Assembly (NCBI GenBank): GCA_910579615.1
Contig: CAJTUA010000001.1
Coordinates: forward strand, 186,001 to 250,000
Reading direction: 5' to 3'
Length of the DNA stretch: 64,000 bases
From: an uncultured Lachnospiraceae bacterium
Lineage (GTDB): Bacteria > Bacillota > Clostridia > Lachnospirales > Lachnospiraceae
The translations under genes were made by a program, and so were the position numbers. Positions 40,755-48,633 of the stretch are shown here, piece by piece (within the stretch, counting starts at the first letter, position 1; the number at the start of each line of letters is the position of its first letter). Under the pieces are notes generated by a model that did not search any database, was not told where the DNA came from, and saw nothing but the letters and a program-made list of their open reading frames with translations.

Positions 40755-41066
40755 ATGAGCGATGCGTTATTGAACAATGAAGAAAACGATACGGTCACCC
40801 TCACACTGGATGATGACACGGAAATCGTGTGTGACGTTATCACCATTTTCCCGTGCGGTGACAAAGATTACATTGCACTTTTGCCGCGGGATTGCGGAGA
40901 TAATAGCGAAGTATACTTATATGAATTCGTTGAAGACGGGGACGAGCCGACCTTGTTGAACATCGACAGCGACGAGGAATTCGAGGCGGTTTCCGATGCT
41001 TTTGACGAATGGCTTGATTCCGAGGAATTTGATGACATGTTCGGGGAGGATGAGGAAAACGAGTAA
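40755..41066 (+). CDS. DUF1292 family protein
   Basis: A 103-residue very acidic cytosolic protein. The pattern TVTLTLDDDTEIVCDVITIF followed by YIALLPRD and EVYLYEFVE matches the DUF1292 family common in Firmicutes, often near the alaS-yrrK-ruvX region. The C-terminal 30 residues are nearly all acidic or small. Function unknown. The start at 40755 is chosen over 40719 because AAAGGGG stands 7 bases upstream. It is followed by a strong terminator and stands alone here. Confidence 0.85.
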   Translation: MSDALLNNEENDTVTLTLDDDTEIVCDVITIFPCGDKDYIALLPRDCGDNSEVYLYEFVEDGDEPTLLNIDSDEEFEAVSDAFDEWLDSEEFDDMFGEDEENE

Positions 41067-41072
41067 ATCCCC

Positions 41073-41105
41073 GCCGCCGGCCACTGCTGCCGGCGGCTTT
41101 TTTTG
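41073..41105 (+). terminator. Terminator of the DUF1292 gene
   Basis: GCCGCCGGC and GCCGGCGGC around a 7-base loop, followed by TTTTTTTT. Confidence 0.92.
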
Positions 41106-41275
41106 CGCAGGGGTGCGAATAAAAACCAGCTGCTTTACTAGCTGCTTTGCAGCACGCCCCCTTCACATGTTCTGCCGCAAATACCAGATTTTCAATATTT
41201 TTTCACATTTTTATCAAAGCACTTTCATAATCTCCTGCTAGAATACCCGTAAAATACAGGAAAGAGGTAGATAAT

Positions 41276-43342
41276 ATGAGAAAAAAAGCAATGGCGGCAT
41301 TCCTTTGCGCAGCAATGCTCTTTGGCGGCTGTGGTGCGCCAAAGACAAAGCGCGAGGCGGCAACGACACCGCTTCCGGAGCCAACCACGGCACTTCAGAA
41401 CAACACGCCTTCTTCCGGCGGCGGTTCCGAAAATGGCAGCGGCACCAACACGCCTTCTTCCGGTACATCAGAAAGCGCCAACAGCTCCGTAGACAGTGCC
41501 ATCCTTGCTGTCTCCTCCGCCGATATGTTCACCGACCGCGATTCCCGTACCACGTATGACGAGGGCAGCTTTGTGGACATTGTACTGACCGGTACTTCGG
41601 CTTCCTGCGCCTCCTCTGCCGTAACCGTAGACGGGAGCAGCATCACAATCCGCGGGGAAGGAACCTATGTCATCTCCGGCACACTTGACGATGGCATGAT
41701 TATCATCGATACGGACAAAAACACAAAGGTTCAGCTTGTTCTTGCCGGAGCCTTCCTCCACAGCTCTTCCAGTGCAGCCATCTATGTAAAAAAAGCGGAC
41801 AAGGTATTTATTACGCTTGCGGACGGTACCACAAATGCCTTAAGCAACGGCGGAACCTACACTGCAATTGATGATAACAATATTGATGCCGTCATCTTTT
41901 CAAAAGATGACCTGACAATAAACGGCAATGGTTCCCTCGCGGTTACCGCCGCGGCAGGGCACGGAATTGTCTCCAAAAATGACCTTGTTTTCACAGGCGG
42001 AAACTTCCAGATTACCGCGGCGGGCCACGGCATGACCGGAAAGGACAGCATCCGCGTCGCAGGCGGGGATTTTGAGATAACCGCGGGCAAGGACGGGCTT
42101 CATGCAAACAACGACGAGGAGGAGGGCGCGGGCTTTATCTACCTTGCAGGCGGGAATTTTAAGATTGCTGCGGACGGCGACGGCATTGATGCCTCTTCCT
42201 ATCTTGCCGTTACAGGCGGAACTTTTGAAATCACTGCGGGCGGAGGTATGGCAAATGCTAAAGCACATGCACAGGAAGGCTTTGGCGGATTTGACCGGAA
42301 TTTTCTGGGAAATGCGGCAGATAGCCCGGCGGAAACCTCCACAAGCACAAAGGGGTTGAAGGCTACTGGCGACCTGACAGTTCTTTCTGGTACTTTTACA
42401 ATTGATTCCGCGGACGACGGATTTCATTGCGGCGGCAATCTTACCGTTGCAGGCGGAACAATCACCATCGCAACCGGGGATGACGGCTTCCATTCGGACA
42501 ATGCCCTTTTTGTCCTCTCAGGTACCATAAAGGTCACGGACAGCTATGAGGGCATTGAGGGGAAATCCATTGAAATTTCCGGCGGTGACATCTCTCTTTG
42601 CGCAGGCGATGACGGCTTAAATGCGGCGGGTGGAAACGATTCAAGCGGATTCTGGCAGGGGCGCGGCGGGGATTCGTTTGCGGCACAGGACGGCGTTTAT
42701 ATCCTGATTTCCGGCGGCAGTATTTATATTGACGCGGGCGGGGATGGCATTGATTCGAACGGTGATTTGACCGTGACGGGCGGTGTCGTTTATGTGGACG
42801 GACCGACCAACAGCGGAAACGGTGCCATTGACAAGAACGGAACCGCGCTCATCCACGGCGGCACGCTTGTCGCCGTCGGCGCTGCCGGCATGGCGGAGAC
42901 TTTTGATTCCGCCTCCACACAGGGCTGCATCCTGCTAAACACGTCCTCCACCCATGCCGCAGGTACGAAAATCGAGCTTCTGGATGCATCCGGTACCGTA
43001 CTTGTAAGCTACACCCCAACAAAATCATTCAGTAACATTGTCATCAGTGACCCTTCCATTGTTGTGGGCAGCACGTACACCTTAAAGGTCGGAACGGAAG
43101 TTTCAGAAATCACCATGACGACAACGTCCTATGGTTCTGGCTCCGGCTCCGGTATGGACGGACATGGGGGCTTCGGCGGTTTTGGCGGCGGGCATGGCGG
43201 TAAAAAGGATTCCGGTGATGCAAACCGCCCTGACGGTGCAGGACGTCCTGGCATGACTGCCCCGGACGGCAATGTTCCAGGACAGCCAGGTACAGACGCC
43301 CCGGATGGCGGTGCATCCACACCGCCTGATTTTACAAGCTAA
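41276..43342 (+). CDS. Carbohydrate-binding beta-helix lipoprotein (Cthe_2159/DUF4353 type)
   Basis: A 688-residue lipoprotein: lipobox FGGC with Cys19, then a Ser/Gly/Thr linker to about residue 75. From residue 100 to 580 a right-handed beta-helix is built of repeats such as ITAGKDGLHANND, IAADGDGIDASSYLAVTGGT, SADDGFHCGGNLTVAGGTIT and IDAGGDGIDSNGDLTVTGG, whose GDDG/GDGID turns look like calcium sites. This matches the Cthe_2159-like carbohydrate-binding family, members of which bind cellulose or pectin. The last 70 residues are Gly/Pro/Asp-rich (GMDGHGGFGGFGGGHGGKK). No catalytic domain is seen. AAAGAGG precedes the ATG. Confidence 0.85.
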   Translation: MRKKAMAAFLCAAMLFGGCGAPKTKREAATTPLPEPTTALQNNTPSSGGGSENGSGTNTPSSGTSESANSSVDSAILAVSSADMFTDRDSRTTYDEGSFVDIVLTGTSASCASSAVTVDGSSITIRGEGTYVISGTLDDGMIIIDTDKNTKVQLVLAGAFLHSSSSAAIYVKKADKVFITLADGTTNALSNGGTYTAIDDNNIDAVIFSKDDLTINGNGSLAVTAAAGHGIVSKNDLVFTGGNFQITAAGHGMTGKDSIRVAGGDFEITAGKDGLHANNDEEEGAGFIYLAGGNFKIAADGDGIDASSYLAVTGGTFEITAGGGMANAKAHAQEGFGGFDRNFLGNAADSPAETSTSTKGLKATGDLTVLSGTFTIDSADDGFHCGGNLTVAGGTITIATGDDGFHSDNALFVLSGTIKVTDSYEGIEGKSIEISGGDISLCAGDDGLNAAGGNDSSGFWQGRGGDSFAAQDGVYILISGGSIYIDAGGDGIDSNGDLTVTGGVVYVDGPTNSGNGAIDKNGTALIHGGTLVAVGAAGMAETFDSASTQGCILLNTSSTHAAGTKIELLDASGTVLVSYTPTKSFSNIVISDPSIVVGSTYTLKVGTEVSEITMTTTSYGSGSGSGMDGHGGFGGFGGGHGGKKDSGDANRPDGAGRPGMTAPDGNVPGQPGTDAPDGGASTPPDFTS

Positions 43343-43390
43343 AGTCTTTTTTGCATGATTTCAAAGCATGGCATCAAAGCATAAAGCCAA

Positions 43391-43451
43391 AAAGTGAAGT
43401 GCCATAAAGCGGGAGGGTAAAAGCCCTTCCGCTTTACGGCACTTCTTTTTT
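43391..43451 (+). terminator. Terminator of the beta-helix gene
   Basis: AAGTGCC-A-TAAAGCGG pairs with CCGCTTTA-C-GGCACTT, closed by an inner AGGG/CCCT, and is followed by TTTTTT. Very strong. Confidence 0.92.
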
Positions 43452-43694
43452 CGGGGCGGTCACTCTATGTTTTCATCTTTCCGCTTTTCAAAAAATAATG
43501 ACCACCTTCTTTATTTTACACTATCTGTTCTATAAAGAATATCCCTTTTCACTTGACAGAAAGTTTTTTCTCACTTTTCTTTTTTTTGCGCCAGAAAAGT
43601 CCGTACTTTGGGGCTTTTTCCAGGCTTCCTTTTCCCTTGATTTTTCCCCTGTTTTATCAAGCAAAAAGGTATTCCTCTCCCATTCCCTTTCCGC

Positions 43695-43700
43695 TATACT
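43695..43700 (+). promoter_or_regulatory. -10 element before the small peptide gene (no -35)
   Basis: TATACT at 43695-43700, 33 bases before the peptide ATG. The expected -35 position reads TTCCTC, a poor match, so an activator may be needed. A weak dyad AAAGT-N4-ACTTT lies at 43596-43609. Confidence 0.4.
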
Positions 43701-43732
43701 TAACCACATCAAAAAGAGGAGGGTTTTCATTC

Positions 43733-43918
43733 ATGAAAAAATGGACAAAAAAATTAAAAATCGCTTTTTGTTCCATCTGGACAAGTTTCATTCTTATTGG
43801 CATCCTTGGCTCGGTATTGCCAGAGCTACCATCTGGTGCGGACTCCGGTTGCGCCGCCCTGTGTGATGACGGGAAAGGCAAACAAAGCCCACTAGAGGAA
43901 ATGGACGAACTGATTTGA
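43733..43918 (+). CDS. Small membrane/exported peptide, candidate signal-peptide precursor
   Basis: A 61-residue peptide. N-terminus is basic (MKKWTKKLK), residues about 11-29 are hydrophobic (AFCSIWTSFILIGILGSVL), and a 31-residue tail (ELPSGADSGCAALCDDGKGK and more, acidic at the end) holds two cysteines. AGAGGAGGG lies 9 bases before the ATG, a strong ribosome site. Its stop is only five bases from the stop of a convergent 685-residue HTH-TPR regulator. Peptide pheromone precursors of RRNPP-type circuits look like this, but no family member is recognised and processing is unproven. Confidence 0.6.
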   Translation: MKKWTKKLKIAFCSIWTSFILIGILGSVLPELPSGADSGCAALCDDGKGKQSPLEEMDELI

Positions 43919-43923
43919 TGCAT

Positions 43924-45981
43924 CTATAGCGAACCATACTGCTCATCATAATATTTTTTGATGTCTTCTCTATATTTATAATTCTTTGACAGCTCACACA
44001 GATAATACGCATCTAAAACCATTCCACGGCTTTCCGCCCTGTCTGGGCTGTCATCCTCAATCGCGCATGCCCATACCATAAGTGCATAACCAAGGGAGCT
44101 CATTTTCCCGCAGGATAATTCGTAACATATGTTCTTTTTGCTTAAGTCCACCGACCGCAAAAGCCTCGCCAGATTCCCAAGAGGCAGGGCATAAATCCGG
44201 TAACGGTAACGCGGCGCCACATCGCTTTCTTCCATGCTTTTTAACACGGCCTCATAGATTGCCGCCGCCGCGTCCTCATGTTCAAGGCGGCAGAGCAATA
44301 CCGCAATCTGGTTGATAATTCCTATCTCCGATTTCATCGGTGTCCGGTAAAACAAACACTCCTTCAGCGTCTTTATGTCAGGAATCCCTTCCGTTTTTGC
44401 CGCCGCGATATGGTAGCTCACCCCCAGAAGCCCCCAACATTTTTGCAGCATCTCCCGGCCAGAAACATTCCCCTGGCGAAACTCCAGGACATTCCGCATA
44501 TACAGGATAATCCGCTGGTTTTCCGCATTCTGCATATCAAGCCTTTTCTCCAGCAGCCGGATAAGCTCCTGCGCCCTCTCATATTCCTTCCTGCTGATGC
44601 AGCGGTCAATCTCATCCTTTAATTCAAGCACCTCAAAAGAATCCGAAACCACAAACGTGTTATAGCGCCCCTTATCCAAATCAATTTTGTCCATCAGAAG
44701 CTTAAAATTTCTCCCGTGCGGTGAATTGCGCCTTGCCTCAATTTGCCAGAGGGTTTTCTGGTTCTGGTAGATTCCCTCCACCATCTCCTCCCGCGTCATG
44801 CCCTGCGCAATGCGCTCACTGCGGATAAATTCATAATCCAGATGGTATGCTTTCTGGTAACACTTCACAAAAATGGAGACCGGAGGCTCCCCGTGCAGAC
44901 CGCCCCTTACATATGCGCGCCGCAGGGCTTCCAGATAACGTCCATACCGCTCTCCAAGCGCGTGCCAGTCTCTCTGCCACGCATAGGAAAGCTGCATTTT
45001 CTCCCTGTCCGCCTGTTTGCAGACCTGCTCCGCACGCTCGCAGCAGATAAGGATGCGCTCCAGCATCGGCATAAGAAATGCCGCTATGCCATAATCGCGC
45101 AGCCCTTCCACCGCCTCCTCGCAGATTCCGTATGCTTCTAGGACATTGCCCTGTTCCAGTTCAATATAGGAAAGCAACCAGGCACATTTTGCAAAAATTT
45201 TTGCGTACTCCTGTGGGTCCGTAAAATGCTGCTGGATATAATGCATACATTCCCACAAAAAACCGGGCAGCGTCATGCAAGGAAAATCCTGCTGTTCATC
45301 CTGTCTGCTCCTGCGCTTTACTGGCTGCCACCTCTCATTCCATATTCCACGGCGCAATGCTGCCGTCAGCGCCGCATACCGTTTCATCCGCTCCTCAAGC
45401 TCAAGCCTTGCGATTGCCAAAAGGTTCTCCATCTCCACCGTCGAAACCACAAAATATTCAAGCTTATGCTCCCACCAGCCCGGAAGCGTCAGGTTTGCCG
45501 CTTTCAAAAGCTCATGCTTTGCCGTTTCCGTATCCCCATCCAGCCAATACGCCCATTCCGCCATGATGCGGTGCCAATACATTTCCTGTACACGCGCCTC
45601 TTTTTCCCGCTTTGCCCTGCGCGCGCCTGCCGCTGTCCCGCCATCTGCTTTTTTCCCATCTTCTTTTCCTAAAAGCCTGGCAAGCTCCCCGCGGTATTTC
45701 CCTGCATTTCCCCGCTCCTGCCACTGTATGCTCCATTCAAGGCAGTCACAGGTTTCTTCCATATGGTATGTCTCCCACGGCAGTATAACTTCCTGCTTGT
45801 CGGTCGATTTTCCCAGCCGCTGCAGCACAATATCCAACAGCAATTTATCCGCCTGCACGTTCCCGTGCTCAATATCACTCAGCGCCTGTTTTGAGCACAG
45901 CCCCCGCCCAAGCCTCTCCAACGAAATTTTCTGTCCGGTGCGTATTTGGTGAATTTGTTTTCCTAATGAAATATAAGACAT
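43924..45981 (-). CDS. Double-HTH, TPR-rich transcriptional regulator (RRNPP-like)
   Basis: A 685-residue cytosolic protein. Residues 6-50 are an XRE-type helix-turn-helix (LGKQIHQIRTGQKISLERLG, KQALSDIEHG). A helical, TPR-like region follows (about 75-370). A second HTH-like block is at 383-440 (FIRSERIAQGMTREEMVEGI, KTLWQIEARR), followed by another helical TPR-like region to the C-terminus. The protein thus looks like a tandem duplication of an HTH-TPR module. Architecture resembles Rgg/PlcR/ComR-type peptide receptors, though at twice the size. The ATG at 45981 follows GAGGGG; the longer frame to 46161 is rejected. A TACAT-TTC-ATGTA dyad overlaps its -10. Confidence 0.8.
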   Translation of the reverse strand: MSYISLGKQIHQIRTGQKISLERLGRGLCSKQALSDIEHGNVQADKLLLDIVLQRLGKSTDKQEVILPWETYHMEETCDCLEWSIQWQERGNAGKYRGELARLLGKEDGKKADGGTAAGARRAKREKEARVQEMYWHRIMAEWAYWLDGDTETAKHELLKAANLTLPGWWEHKLEYFVVSTVEMENLLAIARLELEERMKRYAALTAALRRGIWNERWQPVKRRSRQDEQQDFPCMTLPGFLWECMHYIQQHFTDPQEYAKIFAKCAWLLSYIELEQGNVLEAYGICEEAVEGLRDYGIAAFLMPMLERILICCERAEQVCKQADREKMQLSYAWQRDWHALGERYGRYLEALRRAYVRGGLHGEPPVSIFVKCYQKAYHLDYEFIRSERIAQGMTREEMVEGIYQNQKTLWQIEARRNSPHGRNFKLLMDKIDLDKGRYNTFVVSDSFEVLELKDEIDRCISRKEYERAQELIRLLEKRLDMQNAENQRIILYMRNVLEFRQGNVSGREMLQKCWGLLGVSYHIAAAKTEGIPDIKTLKECLFYRTPMKSEIGIINQIAVLLCRLEHEDAAAAIYEAVLKSMEESDVAPRYRYRIYALPLGNLARLLRSVDLSKKNICYELSCGKMSSLGYALMVWACAIEDDSPDRAESRGMVLDAYYLCELSKNYKYREDIKKYYDEQYGSL

Positions 45982-46002
45982 TTTTATCCCCTCTGATAAA
46001 TA

Positions 46003-46019
46003 ATTATACATTTCATGTA
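46003..46019 (-). promoter_or_regulatory. -10 element and overlapping dyad of the HTH-TPR regulator gene
   Basis: Minus-strand TATAAT (46003-46008) overlaps the perfect dyad TACATTTCATGTA (46007-46019). This is a candidate autoregulatory operator. No convincing -35 is seen. Confidence 0.4.
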
Positions 46020-46115
46020 CCATATCCATCCATAAGCCGGGTGCAAGGTTCTTTTGCCGGGGATAAAAGTTATCAGCATTTCCACCTTCAAATACTGCTG
46101 ACAGCGCGCAAAAAT

Positions 46116-46961
46116 CTATGCCTCGATTTCCTTTAAATAGCGCCGCAGCGCATCTTTCCATTCCGGCAGGCGGTTAAAACCCGCACGGTCAAGGCATTTC
46201 TTTGACAGGCGCGAGTTTTTCGGGCGCACGGCGGGCGATGGGTACTCCTCCGACAAGATTGGCACGATTTTTGCAGAAAGCCCTGCCTGATGCATTACCT
46301 CCTGCGCCAGTTCCGCAAAGCTGCATACCCCCTCGTTCGTGGCGTGGTAAATCCCATATTTTTCCGTCACAATCATATCACACAAAAGCTCTGCCAAATC
46401 TGCCGTGTAAGTTGGGGAACCAATCTGGTCACGGACCACCCGGATTTCGTCCTTCTCCCTCCCGAATCTCAGCATCGTTTTAATAAAATTATTCCCATTC
46501 TTCCCAAATGCGCACGATATCCGCACAATAAAATACCGCTTCACGTATTCCGCCAATATAAGCTCCGCATCGCGCTTTGATGTTCCGTACACATTGAGCG
46601 GTCCCGTGGGCGCATCGGTCTCGTAATAGTCCTCCCCCTGCCCCGGGAATACATATTCCGTACTGACAAGCAGCATTTTTGCCCCAAGCTCCTTTGCACC
46701 CAGCGCAAGGTTGCGCGTTCCTTCCACATTGACCGCACGGCAGAGCGCTTCCTTACTCTGCGCCTGGTTGACATCCGTATACGCCGCACAATGGATGATG
46801 GCATCCGGCTTTGTCTCTTTTAAAAATTTTTCCGTCCCCGCACGGTCCGTGATATCAAATTCCGCCCTGCCCGCACCGATGCATGGGATGTTTCTCTTTT
46901 TCAGACATTGCAGCACATCATGACCCAATTGCCCGGTAATTCCTGTGACCAAAACATACAT
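46116..46961 (-). CDS. rfbD: dTDP-4-dehydrorhamnose reductase
   Basis: A 281-residue short-chain dehydrogenase-type enzyme for the last step of dTDP-L-rhamnose synthesis. VTGITGQLGHDV (residues 5-16) is the NADPH-binding loop, FDITD and HCAAYTDVNQAQ follow, and the catalytic YGTSK (Tyr and Lys) is intact. AAAGGAGTGCAGAA precedes the ATG. The other rhamnose genes (rfbA, rfbB, rfbC) are not in the window. The supply of rhamnose for surface polysaccharide is the likely role. Confidence 0.93.
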   Translation of the reverse strand: MYVLVTGITGQLGHDVLQCLKKRNIPCIGAGRAEFDITDRAGTEKFLKETKPDAIIHCAAYTDVNQAQSKEALCRAVNVEGTRNLALGAKELGAKMLLVSTEYVFPGQGEDYYETDAPTGPLNVYGTSKRDAELILAEYVKRYFIVRISCAFGKNGNNFIKTMLRFGREKDEIRVVRDQIGSPTYTADLAELLCDMIVTEKYGIYHATNEGVCSFAELAQEVMHQAGLSAKIVPILSEEYPSPAVRPKNSRLSKKCLDRAGFNRLPEWKDALRRYLKEIEA

Positions 46962-47063
46962 TTCTGCACTCCTTTCCTGCTAAGATGTACCAAAAAATTC
47001 ATCCGAAAACGTATTCCTGCATTCTGTGTGCCCCACAAAAAGCAGGTTTCTGGCACACCCCAA

Positions 47064-47279
47064 TCAAACCGAATCAAAATAAAACAATTCCTCAAATTTT
47101 TTATCCAGTGCGATGCACAGGACAAGCGCCAGCTTCGCGGTAGGATTGAACTGCCCCGTTTCAATGGAGCTAACCGTATTGCGCGACACACCGACCATTT
47201 CGGCAAGCTGGCTTTGCGATAGCCCTTTCTTTGCCCGCGCTTCTTTGAGATGATTTTTTAACACAAGCGTATCGTCCAA
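47064..47279 (-). CDS. XRE-family transcriptional regulator
   Basis: A 71-residue single-domain helix-turn-helix protein: LKEARAKKGLSQSQLAEMVG (residues 11-30) and VSRNTVSSIETGQFNPTAKL (31-50) are the classic Cro/CI-type fold, ending EELFYFD as in the YozG/RghR-like small repressors. It lies 12 bases after the DUF6442 gene and is surely co-transcribed with it. Three AAG-N4-CTT dyads around their common promoter are likely its own operators. Confidence 0.93.
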   Translation of the reverse strand: MDDTLVLKNHLKEARAKKGLSQSQLAEMVGVSRNTVSSIETGQFNPTAKLALVLCIALDKKFEELFYFDSV

Positions 47280-47291
47280 GCTGCCACCTCC

Positions 47292-47627
47292 TTAGCACAG
47301 CTTTGATGATGCGATGAGATGATAGATGTGGCATCCGGAAAGCGCCAGTACAATTAAAGTGTACAGAACCGCCCTTGGAAATTCATTTTTTTCTTTCAAT
47401 TTTGCATATCTTACCCACGAAACTGTCATATTTCCGGAAAGCACCATCGCGTAGATTCCGTAGTTCATCCCTTTCCCTGCCAATATCTGCACCAGAAAGA
47501 ACAAGGTTGCCAGAACAAGAAGCACCGTTACCGCAATATGATTCGCCTGTTTCGCTATCTCCTGTTCATAAATATCCTTATTTTTATACTCCGCCCTGCT
47601 TTTCGCCAAAATCTCATCTTTGTTCAT
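47292..47627 (-). CDS. DUF6442-type small membrane protein
   Basis: A 111-residue protein with three predicted transmembrane helices (about residues 30-47, 54-70 and 88-106) after a charged N-terminus (MNKDEILAKSRAEYKNKDIY). Such proteins are commonly encoded with a small XRE regulator, as here. The function is unknown; a regulator-sequestering or stress role is conceivable but unproven. The start follows GCAGAATGTGAGGGG, the third copy of the short leader motif. Confidence 0.75.
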   Translation of the reverse strand: MNKDEILAKSRAEYKNKDIYEQEIAKQANHIAVTVLLVLATLFFLVQILAGKGMNYGIYAMVLSGNMTVSWVRYAKLKEKNEFPRAVLYTLIVLALSGCHIYHLIASSKLC

Positions 47628-47648
47628 TTTATCCCCTCACATTCTGCC
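47628..47648 (-). repeat. GCAGAATGTGAGG leader motif, copy 3
   Basis: Same GGCAGAATGTGAGG string containing the ribosome site as at 4618 and 9313, here without the GCCGCC hairpin. Confidence 0.5.
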
Positions 47649-47716
47649 AAGTTTTCTTTGCATATTCAGTATAGCACTGCCAAGAATCCTTGTCAAGCTT
47701 TATGCAAAGTTTTCTT
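47649..47716. promoter_or_regulatory. Three AAG-N4-CTT operator dyads around the XRE/DUF6442 promoter
   Basis: AAGTTTTCTT at 47649-47658, AAGAATCCTT at 47682-47691 and AAGTTTTCTT at 47707-47716. The outer two lie in a larger inverted repeat (TGCCAAG...CTTTGCAT). They sit just after the start of transcription, in the promoter spacer and just upstream of -35, a layout for autorepression. Confidence 0.65.
47668..47696 (-). promoter_or_regulatory. Promoter of the DUF6442-XRE operon
   Basis: Minus-strand TTGACA (47691-47696), 17-base spacer, TATACT (47668-47673); near consensus. Confidence 0.85.
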
Positions 47717-47753
47717 GGCAATGCAAGCCTTCGTATGATTTCTCAGACAAATC

Positions 47754-47782
47754 TTGACTTCCACCGCAACTTGTGCTATAGT
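47754..47782 (+). promoter_or_regulatory. Promoter of queT
   Basis: TTGACT (47754-47759), 17-base spacer, TATAGT (47777-47782). The transcript begins about 42 bases before the riboswitch. Confidence 0.8.
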
Positions 47783-47830
47783 AGCAAAGGCTGAAATGCC
47801 CGCCCTGCGGGCGCATTCAGACTATTAACC

Positions 47831-47872
47831 CGAGTGTTCGAGACCTTCCACTCGTAAAACAAAACTAAAGGA
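47831..47872 (+). promoter_or_regulatory. preQ1-I riboswitch
   Basis: P1 is CGAGTG (47831-47836) with CACTCG (47849-47854), the loop starts TTCGAGACC, and the A-rich tail TAAAACAAAACTAAAGGAG carries the conserved ACTAA that pairs back into the loop and holds the ribosome site. This matches preQ1 class I. The following gene is a queuosine-precursor transporter, so ligand binding should hide GGAG and shut translation. Confidence 0.8.
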
Positions 47873-47882
47873 GATTTAAATC

Positions 47883-48377
47883 ATGAAAAACAAAAAAGTG
47901 CTGCACTTGGTGCAGGGCGCAGCGGTTGCTGCCATCTATGTCGTCCTGGTCGTCATCTTCAATTACTGGAGCTTTGGTCCCATCCAGTTCCGCATTGCAG
48001 AGGCTCTGACCATCCTCCCATTTTTTACACCGGCCGCCATTCCGGGGCTTTTCGTCGGGTGCATCCTTGCCAACCTCTTAGGTGGCGCAATTCCTGCCGA
48101 TATCATTTTCGGAAGCCTGGCGACACTGCTCGGGGCGTTGGGCTCCTACGCACTGCGCAAGCATAAATGGCTCGTGCCGCTTCCGCCGATTCTTGCGAAC
48201 ACGCTGATTGTTCCGTTTGTGCTGAAATTCGGGTATGGCGCAGAGGAGGCAATCCCGTACATGATGCTTACGGTCGGTCTGGGCGAGGTGATTGTATGCG
48301 CGGTTATCGGGCTCGCTTTATTGCATGCCCTCCTGCCGCTAAGATACAGGATTTTTGAAACAAATCCTTCCCACTAA
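47883..48377 (+). CDS. queT: QueT family queuosine-precursor transporter (ECF S component)
   Basis: A 164-residue protein with five or six transmembrane helices. GPIQFRIAEALTILPFFTPA (about residues 32-51), GCILANLLGGAIPADIIFGS and LPPILANTLIVPFVLKFGYG are QueT hallmarks. QueT is the substrate-binding subunit of an energy-coupling-factor importer for preQ0/preQ1; the shared ECF module is elsewhere. The preQ1-I riboswitch in its leader supports the assignment strongly. Confidence 0.93.
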   Translation: MKNKKVLHLVQGAAVAAIYVVLVVIFNYWSFGPIQFRIAEALTILPFFTPAAIPGLFVGCILANLLGGAIPADIIFGSLATLLGALGSYALRKHKWLVPLPPILANTLIVPFVLKFGYGAEEAIPYMMLTVGLGEVIVCAVIGLALLHALLPLRYRIFETNPSH

Positions 48378-48383
48378 ATACAT

Positions 48384-48424
48384 AGGGCTGCCATAAAATG
48401 GATGGACATTTTACGGCAGCCCTG
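48384..48424 (+). terminator. Hairpin after queT
   Basis: AGGGCTGCC-A-TAAAATG pairs with CATTTTA-C-GGCAGCCCT. Only GTAATTAT follows, so termination may be partial. From here to the tRNA terminator at 48634 no convincing gene is seen; ATGACAAGATT is repeated at 48567 and 48579. Confidence 0.6.
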
Positions 48425-48633
48425 TAATTATCTGTCAGGAAAATTAGTATGTTTGATATTATGCAGAATCGATAGAAAAAGGAGTGCTGCCGACAGAAGG
48501 TCAGCCCACTTACAAGCAACGAGGCAGGCGGCGGAGAAACTTCGGAGCGCAATCCCCCCGGGATTCCATGACAAGATTCATGACAAGATTTCATTTTAAT
48601 ATTGCTAAAAGAATTAAAACTCACTAAATAAAG

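Noticed and set aside
41900..42493. Long open frame antisense to the beta-helix lipoprotein gene (197 codons)
   Set aside because: It mirrors the repetitive Gly/Asp codons of the sense gene, lacks a ribosome site and shows no recognisable protein features.
45275..45952. Plus-strand open frame of 225 codons inside the HTH-TPR regulator gene
   Set aside because: Ser/Pro/Cys-rich shadow translation with no ribosome site; the sense gene has clear domains.
48402..48599. 65-codon open frame between queT and tRNA-Ser
   Set aside because: It starts inside the queT hairpin, has no ribosome site, and the translation is basic and unstructured.
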